A stretch of DNA of 64,000 bases from RGEC01 sp964475595. Lineage in GTDB: Bacteria; Bacteroidota; Bacteroidia; NS11-12g; UBA955. The stretch's first letter is position 1. Each line of letters begins with the position of its first letter. This document shows, one piece after another, positions 8,999 to 17,254 of this stretch. The notes under the pieces were generated by a model that saw only the letters and a program-made list of their open reading frames with translations, searched no databases and was not told the origin of the DNA. Location of the stretch: NCBI GenBank assembly GCA_964475595.1, contig CAYYXG010000004.1, positions 1 to 64,000 of the forward strand, written 5' to 3'. Made by a program: the position numbers and the translations under genes.

Positions 8999-9268
8999 AT
9001 GCATCTGACAACTCAACAGAAAAAAGAAATCTTTGCAAAGTTTGGCGGTAGCGAAAAAAACACCGGCAGCACAGAAGCACAGATTGCTATGTTTACTGAA
9101 CGAATCAATTACATCAGCGGCCACCTGAAAGGTCAGCGCAAGGATAAAAGCGCAGAAAGATCGCTGATTGCTCTGGTTGGTAAGCGTCGCAGTTTGCTGA
9201 ACTATCTCGCAAAGAAAGATATTTTCAAGTATCGCGCACTTATTAAGGAACTCGGCATCAGGAAGTAA
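8999..9268 (+). CDS. rpsO: 30S ribosomal protein S15
   Basis: 89 aa, the normal length. It has the S15 signature 'GSTEAQIAMFTERINYISGHL' (shown split around its ends), then 'KDKSAERSLIALVGKRRSLLNYL' and the end 'YRALIKELGIRK'. S15 binds 16S rRNA at a three-way junction early in small-subunit assembly. I start at ATG 8999, since the open frame continues 14 codons upstream but through the promoter element. It is followed by pnp in the classical rpsO-pnp order, here with a strong terminator between them. Confidence 0.96.
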   Translation: MHLTTQQKKEIFAKFGGSEKNTGSTEAQIAMFTERINYISGHLKGQRKDKSAERSLIALVGKRRSLLNYLAKKDIFKYRALIKELGIRK

Positions 9269-9301
9269 ATCCTGCCTCCTTTCCTTAGAAACTTTAATAA
9301 G

Positions 9302-9339
9302 AAAAGCCCCGAACGCTATCCGGCGTAACGGGGCTTTTT
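9302..9339 (+). terminator. Rho-independent terminator between rpsO and pnp
   Basis: Arms AAAAGCCCCG (9302-9311) and CGGGGCTTTT (9329-9338), with an inner ACGC/GCGT stem and a T-run. It ends only 13 bp before the pnp ATG, so pnp must rely on read-through or on an internal promoter. Confidence 0.85.
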
Positions 9340-9351
9340 ACATAAAAAACT

Positions 9352-11568
9352 ATGCTAAACATACAAAAAACCCAATTTGACACCGGCGATGGTAAAATCA
9401 TTGAAATAGAAACCGGTCGTCTGGCAAGACAAGCCCATGGAAGCTGCGTGCTGAAGGTAGGTAAAACCATGATACTCGCTACGGTAGTGAGCAATTACGA
9501 TGCCCGCGAGGGTATTGATTTTTTACCTCTCAGCGTAGATTATCAGGAGAAATTTGCTGCAGTAGGAAGGATTCCCGGAAGTTTCCACCGTCGTGAAGCT
9601 AAGCTAACCGATTATGAGGTGTTGATTTCCCGTTTGGTAGACCGCTGCCTGCGCCCATTGTTTCCAGAGGATTACCATGGAGATACGCAGGTGAATTTGT
9701 TTCTAATCAGTTCTGATGAGAACATACTTCCCGATACCTATGTGGGACTGGCGGCAAGCACAGCCCTGATGCTTACTGATATTCCTTTCCTTGGACCCAT
9801 CAGTGAAGTTCGCGTGGGCCGCATCAATGGTCAGTTTGTGATCAATCCCACTAAAGAAGAGCTTGAGAAATCGGATATCGATATGCTTGTGGGTGGCACC
9901 GCGCACGACATTAACATGGTAGAAGGCGAAATGGATGAAGTTTCCGAAGCAGATTTTCTGGAGGCCCTCAAATTTGGCCATGAAGCCATTAAACGACAGT
10001 GTGCCGAACAGTTGAAATTCGTTGAAATGCTGGGTGGACGTAAACCCGCGCGTGAATACAATCACGAAACCAATGACGAAGAGCTTCGCAAGCAGGTGAT
10101 TGCCGATTGCAGCCCTGAACTTCGTAAAGTGGCTGAGAGCGGAAGCGCCAAGAGCGACCGCCATGAAGCGTTTCGTGCCGTTCTTGATCAGTATCTCAAC
10201 CGTTTTGAGGGGGTTGAAGATGCTGATTTGAAGAAAAGCTTGGTGAAAAAGTATTTCCATGAGGCAGAGTACCATGTTATGCGCGACATGATTCTGGAAA
10301 CCGGGCGTCGTTTGGATGGTAGAAACTCTACCCAGATTCGACCCATCAACTGTGAGGTTGATTATTTGCCCGCAGCACACGGAAGTTCTGTATTTACCCG
10401 TGGTGAAACCCAATCATTGACCAGTGTTACCCTGGGAAGCAAAATGGACGAGCAATTGCTGGATGCACCCATGCTGTATGGATACAGCCGCTTTATGCTT
10501 CATTACAACTTCCCCGGATTCAGTACCGGTGAGGTAAGGCCAAACCGTGGCCCCGGACGACGTGAAATTGGTCATGGTAACCTGGCTTTGCGCGGTATCA
10601 AGAAAATGGTACCCAACGATGTTCCCTATGTATTGCGTATTGTGAGCGACATTTTGGAGAGCAACGGCTCTAGTTCTATGGCGACTGTTTGTGCCGGTTC
10701 AATGGCACTTATGGATGCGGGTATCCCGATTAAAAAGGCAGTTAGTGGTATTGCCATGGGGCTCATCAGCAAAGATGGATCTGATAAGTATGCCATTCTC
10801 AGTGATATTTTGGGAGATGAAGACCACTTGGGTGATATGGACTTTAAAGTAGTGGGAACTACAGAGGGTATTACCGCCTGCCAGATGGATATAAAAATCA
10901 ATGGCCTGAAATGGGATATGGTTTACCAAGCATTGCAACAAGCCCGTGAAGGAAGATTGCATATTTTGGGAGAAATGAGCAAGGCCATCACCGCTCCACG
11001 TGCGGAAATGAAGCCACACGCCCCCAGGGTTGAAGTAATTGAAATTGAGAAAGAATACATCGGGGCGGTGATAGGCCCAGGTGGTAAAGTTGTTCAGGAT
11101 ATTCAGGCAAAATCCGGTGCCAAAGTAGCTATTGAAGAGCGCGATGGTAAAGGGTTTGTTGAAATATTCAGCAGCAACGGCGAGGCTATGCGCATTGCCA
11201 GCGGAATGGTAAAAGCCATTGTAGCTGTGCCGGAAGTGGGTGAAACCTACCATGGAACCGTGAAAAACATCATGGATTTCGGAGCTTTTGTTGAATTTAT
11301 GCCAGGCAAAGATGGTCTGCTGCACATCAGCGAGATTACCTGGGAAAGGCTGGGTAGCATGGAAGGTGTGCTGAAAGAAGGCGACAAACTGGATGTGAAA
11401 CTCATCGAAATTGACAAAAAAACCGGCAAATTCCGTTTGAGCCGTAAGGTGTTGCTTCCAAAACCAGAGGGATATGTAGAGCCTGCACCACGCGAAAGGC
11501 GTGAAGGAGGCGATAGGGGGCCGCGTCGCGAAAATCGAGACGACAGAGGCCCTCGCAGGGATTCTTAA
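9352..11568 (+). CDS. pnp: Polyribonucleotide nucleotidyltransferase (PNPase)
   Basis: 738 aa phosphorolytic 3'-5' exoribonuclease, usually trimeric. Domain order: first RNase PH core (about 15-150), helical linker (about 240-320), second RNase PH core with 'FTRGETQSLTSVTLGS' and 'GPGRREIGHGNLALRGI' (about 345-540), KH domain with 'IGPGGKVVQDIQAKSGAKV' (about 570-620) and S1 domain with 'GTVKNIMDFGAFVEFMPGKDGLLHIS' (about 635-700, quoted in part). It ends in a basic Arg/Gly/Asp tail ('RREGGDRGPRREN'), a typical Bacteroidota addition. It shares the rpsO locus, and its own terminator follows. Confidence 0.96.
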   Translation: MLNIQKTQFDTGDGKIIEIETGRLARQAHGSCVLKVGKTMILATVVSNYDAREGIDFLPLSVDYQEKFAAVGRIPGSFHRREAKLTDYEVLISRLVDRCLRPLFPEDYHGDTQVNLFLISSDENILPDTYVGLAASTALMLTDIPFLGPISEVRVGRINGQFVINPTKEELEKSDIDMLVGGTAHDINMVEGEMDEVSEADFLEALKFGHEAIKRQCAEQLKFVEMLGGRKPAREYNHETNDEELRKQVIADCSPELRKVAESGSAKSDRHEAFRAVLDQYLNRFEGVEDADLKKSLVKKYFHEAEYHVMRDMILETGRRLDGRNSTQIRPINCEVDYLPAAHGSSVFTRGETQSLTSVTLGSKMDEQLLDAPMLYGYSRFMLHYNFPGFSTGEVRPNRGPGRREIGHGNLALRGIKKMVPNDVPYVLRIVSDILESNGSSSMATVCAGSMALMDAGIPIKKAVSGIAMGLISKDGSDKYAILSDILGDEDHLGDMDFKVVGTTEGITACQMDIKINGLKWDMVYQALQQAREGRLHILGEMSKAITAPRAEMKPHAPRVEVIEIEKEYIGAVIGPGGKVVQDIQAKSGAKVAIEERDGKGFVEIFSSNGEAMRIASGMVKAIVAVPEVGETYHGTVKNIMDFGAFVEFMPGKDGLLHISEITWERLGSMEGVLKEGDKLDVKLIEIDKKTGKFRLSRKVLLPKPEGYVEPAPRERREGGDRGPRRENRDDRGPRRDS

Positions 11569-11574
11569 TCATAC

Positions 11575-11602
11575 AAAAAGGCCGCTTAAAGCGGCCTTTT
11601 TT
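11575..11602 (+). terminator. Rho-independent terminator after pnp
   Basis: AAAAAGGCCGCTT-aa-AGCGGCCTTTTTT hairpin with T-run, separating pnp from the ars operon. Confidence 0.88.
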
Positions 11603-11619
11603 ATTAAATAACTATTTAA

Positions 11620-11657
11620 TATCGCAATATTACGATTGTTAGCGTAATATTGCGATA
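11620..11657. promoter_or_regulatory. ArsR operator: perfect 15-bp inverted repeat
   Basis: Arms TATCGCAATATTACG (11620-11634) and CGTAATATTGCGATA (11643-11657) are exact reverse complements around an 8-bp spacer. Each arm also holds its own near-palindrome, CGyAATATTrCG, with centres 20 bp apart (about two helical turns). It lies 7 bp before the arsR start codon. ArsR/SmtB repressors bind such imperfect palindromes near their own promoter and release on As(III), so this is very probably the autoregulatory site of the operon. The binding itself is inference. Confidence 0.85.
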
Positions 11658-11664
11658 AATTATT

Positions 11665-11997
11665 GTGGGAACCAGTAAAACAGAAGAATTTAGTTACAAG
11701 GACAACAAAATCGCTGATTTTGCCGACGCCTTGTCGCACCCTGCGCGTATTGCCATATTGAGGGTGTTAATTGAAAAAAATGCCTGTATGTGCGGTCAGA
11801 TTGTGGATGAACTGCCATTGTCGCAAAGCACAGTAAGCCAGCACTTGAAGGAACTGAAAAAGGCCGGTCTGATCAAAGGAACCATCAGCGGCCCGAATAT
11901 TTGTTATTGCATAGACCCCTTGGTTTGGGAGGATGCAAGAAAAACCCTCAGAAAGTTTTTTAAGACCTTGGATATAGAAAATTTACCCAAATGCTGA
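11665..11997 (+). CDS. arsR: ArsR/SmtB-family arsenic-responsive repressor
   Basis: 110 aa winged-helix regulator: 'ADALSHPARIAILRVLIEK', then 'ACMCGQIVDELPLSQSTVSQHLKELKKAGLI' in parts (recognition helix 'SQSTVSQHLKEL'), then the wing. The 'CMC' pair around residues 39-41 in the first helices may supply thiolates for As(III) sensing, with another Cys at the C-terminus ('NLPKC'). It uses a GTG start at 11665; no ATG is available at the right place. It is first in arsR-arsC-acr3, overlaps arsC, and lies directly behind its operator. Confidence 0.9.
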   Translation: MGTSKTEEFSYKDNKIADFADALSHPARIAILRVLIEKNACMCGQIVDELPLSQSTVSQHLKELKKAGLIKGTISGPNICYCIDPLVWEDARKTLRKFFKTLDIENLPKC

Positions 11998-12416
11998 TGA
12001 AAACCAGGATATTGGTGTTGTGTACCGGAAATTCCTGTCGCAGTCAGATGGCCCACGGATATCTGGCAAAGATGGGAGGAGATAAAGTGGAAGTTTACAG
12101 CGCCGGGGTGGAAACCCACGGAGTAAATCCGGGTGCCGTAGCAGCCATGAAAGCAGATGGTGTTGATATTTCCGGCCACACAAGCAACCATGTGGATGAA
12201 TACAAGCAAATTGATTTTGACCATGTAATTACCGTTTGCGATCATGCACGGGAAAGGTGTCCATGGTTTCCTTCTAAAGCGATGCTGCATCATGAGAACT
12301 TTCCCGATCCGGCCAAAGCTGTTGGCACCGAGGAAGAAATAAAGGAAGCTTTCAGGAATACCCGCAACATGATTAAGACGTATTGCGAGAATTTTATTCA
12401 ACAGCATTTAAAATAA
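11997..12416 (+). CDS. arsC: Arsenate reductase, thioredoxin-coupled (LMW-PTPase fold)
   Basis: 139 aa. The N-terminal P-loop 'CTGNSCR' (Cys9 to Arg15) is the C-x5-R motif of low-molecular-weight phosphatases. 'VCDHARERCPWFP' provides the second and third redox cysteines (Cys81, Cys88), spaced as in S. aureus ArsC. It reduces As(V) to As(III), with electrons from thioredoxin. I start at ATG 11997, overlapping the arsR stop as TGATG (translational coupling). The ATG two codons upstream (11991) is equally readable. The product feeds the Acr3 pump 8 bp downstream. Confidence 0.93.
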   Translation: MKTRILVLCTGNSCRSQMAHGYLAKMGGDKVEVYSAGVETHGVNPGAVAAMKADGVDISGHTSNHVDEYKQIDFDHVITVCDHARERCPWFPSKAMLHHENFPDPAKAVGTEEEIKEAFRNTRNMIKTYCENFIQQHLK

Positions 12417-12424
12417 TAAATAAT

Positions 12425-13459
12425 ATGCCAGGAAATAAACGACTAGGTTTTTTAGACCGCTACCTTACCCTTTGGATTTTCGCAGCCATGTTGCTCGGGG
12501 TATTTCTAGGAAATGGAATACCTGCCATTCCCAAAATGATTAACAATATGGGAAGTGGCACTACGAATATTCCGCTGGCCATCGGCTTGATTTTAATGAT
12601 GTATCCTCCGTTGGCTAAGGTTCGATATGAAAAGATACCCGCACTATTTAAAAACAAAAAATTATTTATGGCCAACATGCTCATCACATGGGTTGGGGGT
12701 CCTTCGCTGATGTTTTTGTTGGCAAACATATTTCTTCATGATTATCCCGAATACCTTTCAGGACTTATTCTAATAGGCATAGCACCTTGCATTGCCATGG
12801 TGATCGTGTGGAATGAACTGGCGGGCGGAAGCCGGGAATACATTGCTGCTTTGGTGGGGATTAACAGCATCATTCAGGTATTGATTTTTAGTATATATGC
12901 CTGGTTTTTTATGGAAGTTTTACCCCCTGTGATGGGATTGAATGCCATCAACATTGATATCAGCATTTGGCAGATTGCAGAAACAGTGGGTATTTACCTG
13001 GGTATACCATTTTTAATGGGCGTGGTAAGCCGCTATGGTCTTATCGCTGTAAAGGGGGAGGATTGGTTTGAACGAAAGTTTATTCCCCGGATATCGCCTA
13101 TTACCCTGGTAGCATTATTGTTCACAATAATGTTAATGTTTTCGCTAAAAGGAGATTTGATTGTAGCCCTTCCGCTGGACGTAGTGCGGGTGGCTTTGCC
13201 TTTGGTGTGCTATTTCATCATCATGTTTTTGCTCATGTTTTTTATTGCAAAGGCAATGGGCGCAAGTTATGAGCAAACCGCATCGGTTGCTTTTTCGGCA
13301 TCCGGAAACAATTTTGAACTTGCCATTGCCGTGGCCATTGGCGTTTTTGGTTTAAATAGTGGCCAAGCGTTTGCAGGAGTTATTGGCCCTTTGGTAGAAG
13401 TGCCGGTGCTGATTATGATGGTAAGGGTGGCCTATTTCTTTAAGGCGCGCTATTTCTGA
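12425..13459 (+). CDS. acr3: ACR3-family arsenite efflux permease
   Basis: 344 aa, ten hydrophobic segments. Family landmarks: 'LDRYLTLWIFAAMLLGVFLG' at the N-terminus, 'GLILIGIAPCIAMVIVWNEL' (the conserved Cys of Acr3, essential in characterised pumps) around residues 112-131, and 'ASVAFSASGNNFELAIAVAI' near 290. It exports As(III) driven by the proton gradient. I start at ATG 12425 ('MPGNKRLGFLDRY'), since the longer open frame would overlap arsC. The 3' end overlaps the converging GT87-like gene by 10 bp, with no terminator between. Confidence 0.93.
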   Translation: MPGNKRLGFLDRYLTLWIFAAMLLGVFLGNGIPAIPKMINNMGSGTTNIPLAIGLILMMYPPLAKVRYEKIPALFKNKKLFMANMLITWVGGPSLMFLLANIFLHDYPEYLSGLILIGIAPCIAMVIVWNELAGGSREYIAALVGINSIIQVLIFSIYAWFFMEVLPPVMGLNAINIDISIWQIAETVGIYLGIPFLMGVVSRYGLIAVKGEDWFERKFIPRISPITLVALLFTIMLMFSLKGDLIVALPLDVVRVALPLVCYFIIMFLLMFFIAKAMGASYEQTASVAFSASGNNFELAIAVAIGVFGLNSGQAFAGVIGPLVEVPVLIMMVRVAYFFKARYF

Positions 13460-14622
13460 AGCTGTTTGTTTAACCCTGATAATACCAGTTGACCCATGCA
13501 AACACACCATATTACGATGCATGGAAATACTTTTAGCTGCCAGTCTTCTACGATAATTGATCGCCATGCTTTGGGATAAATATCGGAAGGTCCGAAACAG
13601 GTAAATAGGATTACCGGTAGCAGCAAGGCTATCTGCCATTTATACCGGGATTCTTGTGAAAAATACCAAAGCAAAACACCGGTCACAGCAATGATAAAAG
13701 TGGCACTCTCGGCCATATGGTTGAAAATCACCATCCAAATAAGCCAGGAAGCAGTGTAGATAGTACGAAATAACGGTTCATTAAATCGCTTGATCCAAAG
13801 TAGCGGTAAAAGCTGAACCATCAACCCCAAAATTACCACCCAATTTTTATTGGGCTGCAACCCAAACCAGGACTGAAGCCATCCCATCACACTATATTTA
13901 ACAAAATATCCGTGGTCGCCGACCAGCAATGCCCCATATTCTCGGTAATGTTGCCACAGTCTTTGCCATCCGGCAACCGGCAATACCATAAAAAACAGCA
14001 ATGCCATGCTGCCAATTGCGGGTAACACACAACGCCAGCGTTGAGGATACAGAAGTACCAATGCAAAGAACAATACCCCAAAAAGCTTGATGAAAACGGT
14101 GATGGATATCAGAAATACAGGCAGCAGGGTTTTTCCCTTTTCCAGATTAACATATGCCAGTATGAGCAAACCGGCAATGAGCATATTGCTTTGGCTGTTG
14201 GCGGTGGTGGTGAAAGCCTCCTGAAGTCCCAACAGGCCGAAACCCATTTCGCGGATGGGGGTAAGTTTTAATTGCTTAATGGCAAAAACGAAAACAAGTG
14301 CATTCAATCCGTTCCATAAAATCAATCCAAGGCCTTTGGGTAGTGCGGCAAATGGGCCAAAAGCCATGGCAAACGTAGGTGAGTACTTAAAAACATCATA
14401 CTGTTCCGAGGGATAGCCGGCATATAAATTTTTTCCGTCTGTCAGATGTCCAAAGCTGTTATGAAAGAGAATATAGTTGTTGTATGTGGTTACCTTACCC
14501 TCAAAACCCGGCATGGTTTTCAGAGGTTGATAGTAACTGCGTATACTGATAAACAAAGCCATGACGGCATATATCAGCCATAAGAACCAGGTTTTTTTTG
14601 CTATACCGGCAAGGGCATTCAT
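13450..14622 (-). CDS. GT87-type (DUF2029) polytopic glycosyltransferase
   Basis: 390 aa integral membrane protein with about ten hydrophobic helices. 'FKYSPTFAMAFGPFAALPKGLGLILWNGLNAL' (quoted region near residues 78-109) is the conserved 'KYsP...P...g..lw...n' block of GT-C family 87 proteins, and an early acidic loop contains 'NSFGHLTDGKNLYAGYP'. Family members such as PimE transfer sugars from polyprenyl-phosphate donors on the outer face of the inner membrane. The acceptor here is unknown. It stands alone and converges with acr3. Confidence 0.75.
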   Translation of the reverse strand: MNALAGIAKKTWFLWLIYAVMALFISIRSYYQPLKTMPGFEGKVTTYNNYILFHNSFGHLTDGKNLYAGYPSEQYDVFKYSPTFAMAFGPFAALPKGLGLILWNGLNALVFVFAIKQLKLTPIREMGFGLLGLQEAFTTTANSQSNMLIAGLLILAYVNLEKGKTLLPVFLISITVFIKLFGVLFFALVLLYPQRWRCVLPAIGSMALLFFMVLPVAGWQRLWQHYREYGALLVGDHGYFVKYSVMGWLQSWFGLQPNKNWVVILGLMVQLLPLLWIKRFNEPLFRTIYTASWLIWMVIFNHMAESATFIIAVTGVLLWYFSQESRYKWQIALLLPVILFTCFGPSDIYPKAWRSIIVEDWQLKVFPCIVIWCVCMGQLVLSGLNKQLQK

Positions 14623-14669
14623 TCTAATGGCAAATTAAAGCAAAATGACGGGAACCCTATTAAAACGAC

Positions 14670-14695
14670 AAAACCCGGCCGCAAGACCAGGTTTT
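14670..14695. terminator. Possible orphan terminator hairpin in the GT87-katG intergenic gap
   Basis: Arms AAAACCCGG and CCAGGTTTT (one G-T pair, 8-nt loop) with T-rich sequence on either side. Both flanking genes point away from it, so it has no obvious client. The rest of 14623-14943 shows no gene I can support. Confidence 0.35.
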
Positions 14696-14943
14696 ATCGG
14701 TTTTGAAAACTCAAATCTACCCTGTTGCAAAATTGATCTTTTTAAGAATAACAGCAAACAGTTATGGTTAAAATCCATGCAGTTTTTATACCGTTGGAAA
14801 ATGACATTGTAGAGCAAATATCATACGCAGTGAAACATTTGTTACTTTAAAAATACATTTTTAAAGCCGAAATTTGCGGTTGATTGAAGTGATAAGAACA
14901 TTAAAAGCAATTAAATGTTAATAAGCATACCAATACTATATCT

Positions 14944-17151
14944 ATGGAAAACAACAATAATATGAGCGGAGAGAGTAAGTGCCCTTTTTCCGGAAAAACC
15001 GTAAGTCCCAGCGCTGGTCGTGGTACCCGCAACCGTGATTGGTGGCCCAATCAAATTCCCTTAAGCATACTGCGCATGCATTCAAACCTTTCCAATCCCA
15101 TGGAGGAAGGGTTTAATTATGCTGAAGCATTTAAATCATTGGATTTGAATGAAGTAAAAAAAGACATTAATGATCTGATGGTTACATCTCAGGACTGGTG
15201 GCCTGCAGATTATGGGCACTATGGTCCTCTGTTTATCAGGATGGCATGGCATAGCGCCGGCACCTACCGCATTTCCGACGGAAGAGGTGGAGGGGGAGCA
15301 GGAACACAGCGTTTTGCACCCCTAAATAGCTGGCCTGACAACACCAACCTGGATAAAGCACGCCTGCTGTTGTGGCCTATTAAACAGAAGTATGGCAACA
15401 AACTTTCTTGGGCAGATTTAATGATTTTAGCGGGTAACTGTGCGCTTGAATCTATGGGTTTCAAAACCTTTGGTTTTGGAGGAGGTCGTGAAGATGTTTG
15501 GGAGCCGGAAGAAGATATCTATTGGGGTTCTGAAGCCGAATGGCTGGCTGATAAGCGCTATTCAGGCGACCGCGACCTGGAAAACCCGCTTGCTGCTGTG
15601 CAGATGGGTCTGATTTACGTGAATCCGGAGGGCCCTAACGGAAACCCTGATCCGATTGCGGCTGCTAGAGACATTCGTGAGACTTTTGCCAGAATGGCCA
15701 TGAACGACGAAGAAACTGTTGCCCTGATTGCAGGTGGACACACATTTGGAAAAACCCACGGAGCCGGAGACCCAAGTAAATATGTAGGAAAAGAACCTGC
15801 GGGAGCTCCCATTGAAGAGCAGAGCATGGGCTGGAAGAATACCATGGGTTCAGGCAATGCCGAAAACACCATCACCAGCGGTCTGGAAGGTGCGTGGACT
15901 ACCACCCCAACCCAATGGAGTAACAACTACTTCGAAAATCTTTTCGGTTATGAATGGGAATTGACCCAAAGCCCAGCAGGAGCCAAGCAGTGGCGTCCCA
16001 AAGGCGGTGCTGGTGAAGGCACTGTTCCCGATGCCCACATCGCAGGTAAAACCCATGCTCCGATGATGCTGACTACAGATCTTTCATTGCGAATGGACCC
16101 AGCATACGAAAAAATTTCTCGTCGTTTTTACGAAAACCCCGATGAGTTTGCCGATGCCTTTGCCCGCGCATGGTTTAAGCTCACCCACAGGGATATGGGG
16201 CCTAAAAACCGATACCTGGGACCAGAAGTGCCTGCAGAAGACTTAATATGGCAGGATCCCATTCCCGCGGTAAACCATGAATTAATTAATAGTGCTGATA
16301 TTGCCGATTTGAAGGGTAAGATACTGTCTTCAGGACTTACCGTTAGTCAGCTGGTTTCTACTGCCTGGGCTTCTGCTTCAACTTTCCGGAATTCTGATAA
16401 ACGCGGTGGTGCAAACGGTGCAAGGGTTCGTTTGGCTCCCCAGAAGTTTTGGGAAGTGAACAATCCCGCTCAATTGAGTCAGGTACTTGACAAACTGGAA
16501 AGTATCCAAAACGAATTTAATGCTTCGCAAAGCGGAAATAAGCGTGTTTCATTGGCTGATTTAATCGTGTTAGGTGGATGCGTTGCCATTGAAAAAGCGG
16601 CTGCAGATGCAGGCCATTCGGTAAGTGTTCCCTTTACACCCGGACGCATGGATGCAAGTGCCGAGCAAACAGACGTAGCATCTTTTGCAGTGCTTGAACC
16701 CATGGGTGACGGTTTCCGTAACTATAAAAAAGCCGGTTTCCGCGCCTCAGCTGAGGAAATGTTGGTAGACAAAGCGCAACTGATGACCCTTACAGCGCCC
16801 GAAATGACCGCATTGGTAGGCGGTATGCGTGTGCTGGGTACCAATTGGGATCATTCCAAGCATGGTGTGTTCACCCAAAATGTAGGTAAGCTCACCAACG
16901 ATTTCTTCACGAATTTGTTGGATTTTGGAACCACCTGGAAAGCCACAGACCATAGCCAGGAAACTTTTGAGGGTACAGACCGCAAAACCGGCGCTGTGAA
17001 ATGGACGGCCACACGTGCGGATCTGATATTTGGTTCAAATTCTGAACTGCGCGCCATTGCCGAGGTGTATGCCTGTGCAGATGGGCATGGTAAATTCATC
17101 AAAGACTTTGTTGCTGCATGGAACAAGGTGATGAATGCCGACAGATTCTGA
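14944..17151 (+). CDS. katG: Bifunctional catalase-peroxidase
   Basis: 735 aa haem enzyme of two peroxidase-like halves. Active-site residues are readable in the N-terminal half: distal 'RMAWHSAGTYR' (Arg99, Trp102, His103), Tyr225 in 'GLIYVNPEGPNG', Met251 in 'FARMAMNDEE' and proximal His266 in 'AGGHTFGKTHG'. Trp102-Tyr225-Met251 is the adduct that gives KatG its catalase activity. The C-terminal half (about 430-735) lacks the haem ligands but is needed for folding. It is cytoplasmic and detoxifies peroxide. It has no signal peptide and is monocistronic, with a terminator at 17174. No OxyR box was recognised. Confidence 0.96.
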   Translation: MENNNNMSGESKCPFSGKTVSPSAGRGTRNRDWWPNQIPLSILRMHSNLSNPMEEGFNYAEAFKSLDLNEVKKDINDLMVTSQDWWPADYGHYGPLFIRMAWHSAGTYRISDGRGGGGAGTQRFAPLNSWPDNTNLDKARLLLWPIKQKYGNKLSWADLMILAGNCALESMGFKTFGFGGGREDVWEPEEDIYWGSEAEWLADKRYSGDRDLENPLAAVQMGLIYVNPEGPNGNPDPIAAARDIRETFARMAMNDEETVALIAGGHTFGKTHGAGDPSKYVGKEPAGAPIEEQSMGWKNTMGSGNAENTITSGLEGAWTTTPTQWSNNYFENLFGYEWELTQSPAGAKQWRPKGGAGEGTVPDAHIAGKTHAPMMLTTDLSLRMDPAYEKISRRFYENPDEFADAFARAWFKLTHRDMGPKNRYLGPEVPAEDLIWQDPIPAVNHELINSADIADLKGKILSSGLTVSQLVSTAWASASTFRNSDKRGGANGARVRLAPQKFWEVNNPAQLSQVLDKLESIQNEFNASQSGNKRVSLADLIVLGGCVAIEKAAADAGHSVSVPFTPGRMDASAEQTDVASFAVLEPMGDGFRNYKKAGFRASAEEMLVDKAQLMTLTAPEMTALVGGMRVLGTNWDHSKHGVFTQNVGKLTNDFFTNLLDFGTTWKATDHSQETFEGTDRKTGAVKWTATRADLIFGSNSELRAIAEVYACADGHGKFIKDFVAAWNKVMNADRF

Positions 17152-17173
17152 TAATTACTGTTTTAATGTTTTC

Positions 17174-17202
17174 AAAAGGGAGTCCGAGGGCTCCCTTTTC
17201 TT
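17174..17202 (+). terminator. Rho-independent terminator after katG
   Basis: Perfect 9-bp arms AAAAGGGAG (17174-17182) and CTCCCTTTT (17191-17199), loop of 8. Confidence 0.85.
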
Positions 17203-17232
17203 TTGGTATCAATTTAAACTTTTGCATTCCCC

Positions 17233-17240
17233 TATTTTTG
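17233..17240 (+). promoter_or_regulatory. -7 promoter element (TATTTTTG) of the TonB receptor gene
   Basis: Exact TAnnTTTG match ending 14 bp before the ATG at 17255. Confidence 0.5.
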
Positions 17241-17254
17241 CATCACCACAATCC

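Noticed and set aside
9703..10413. 236-aa open frame antisense to pnp
   Set aside because: Shadow frame inside a highly conserved gene.
14635..14817. 60-aa open frame in the GT87-katG gap
   Set aside because: Random-looking composition, no promoter element at its start, and a hairpin sits inside it.
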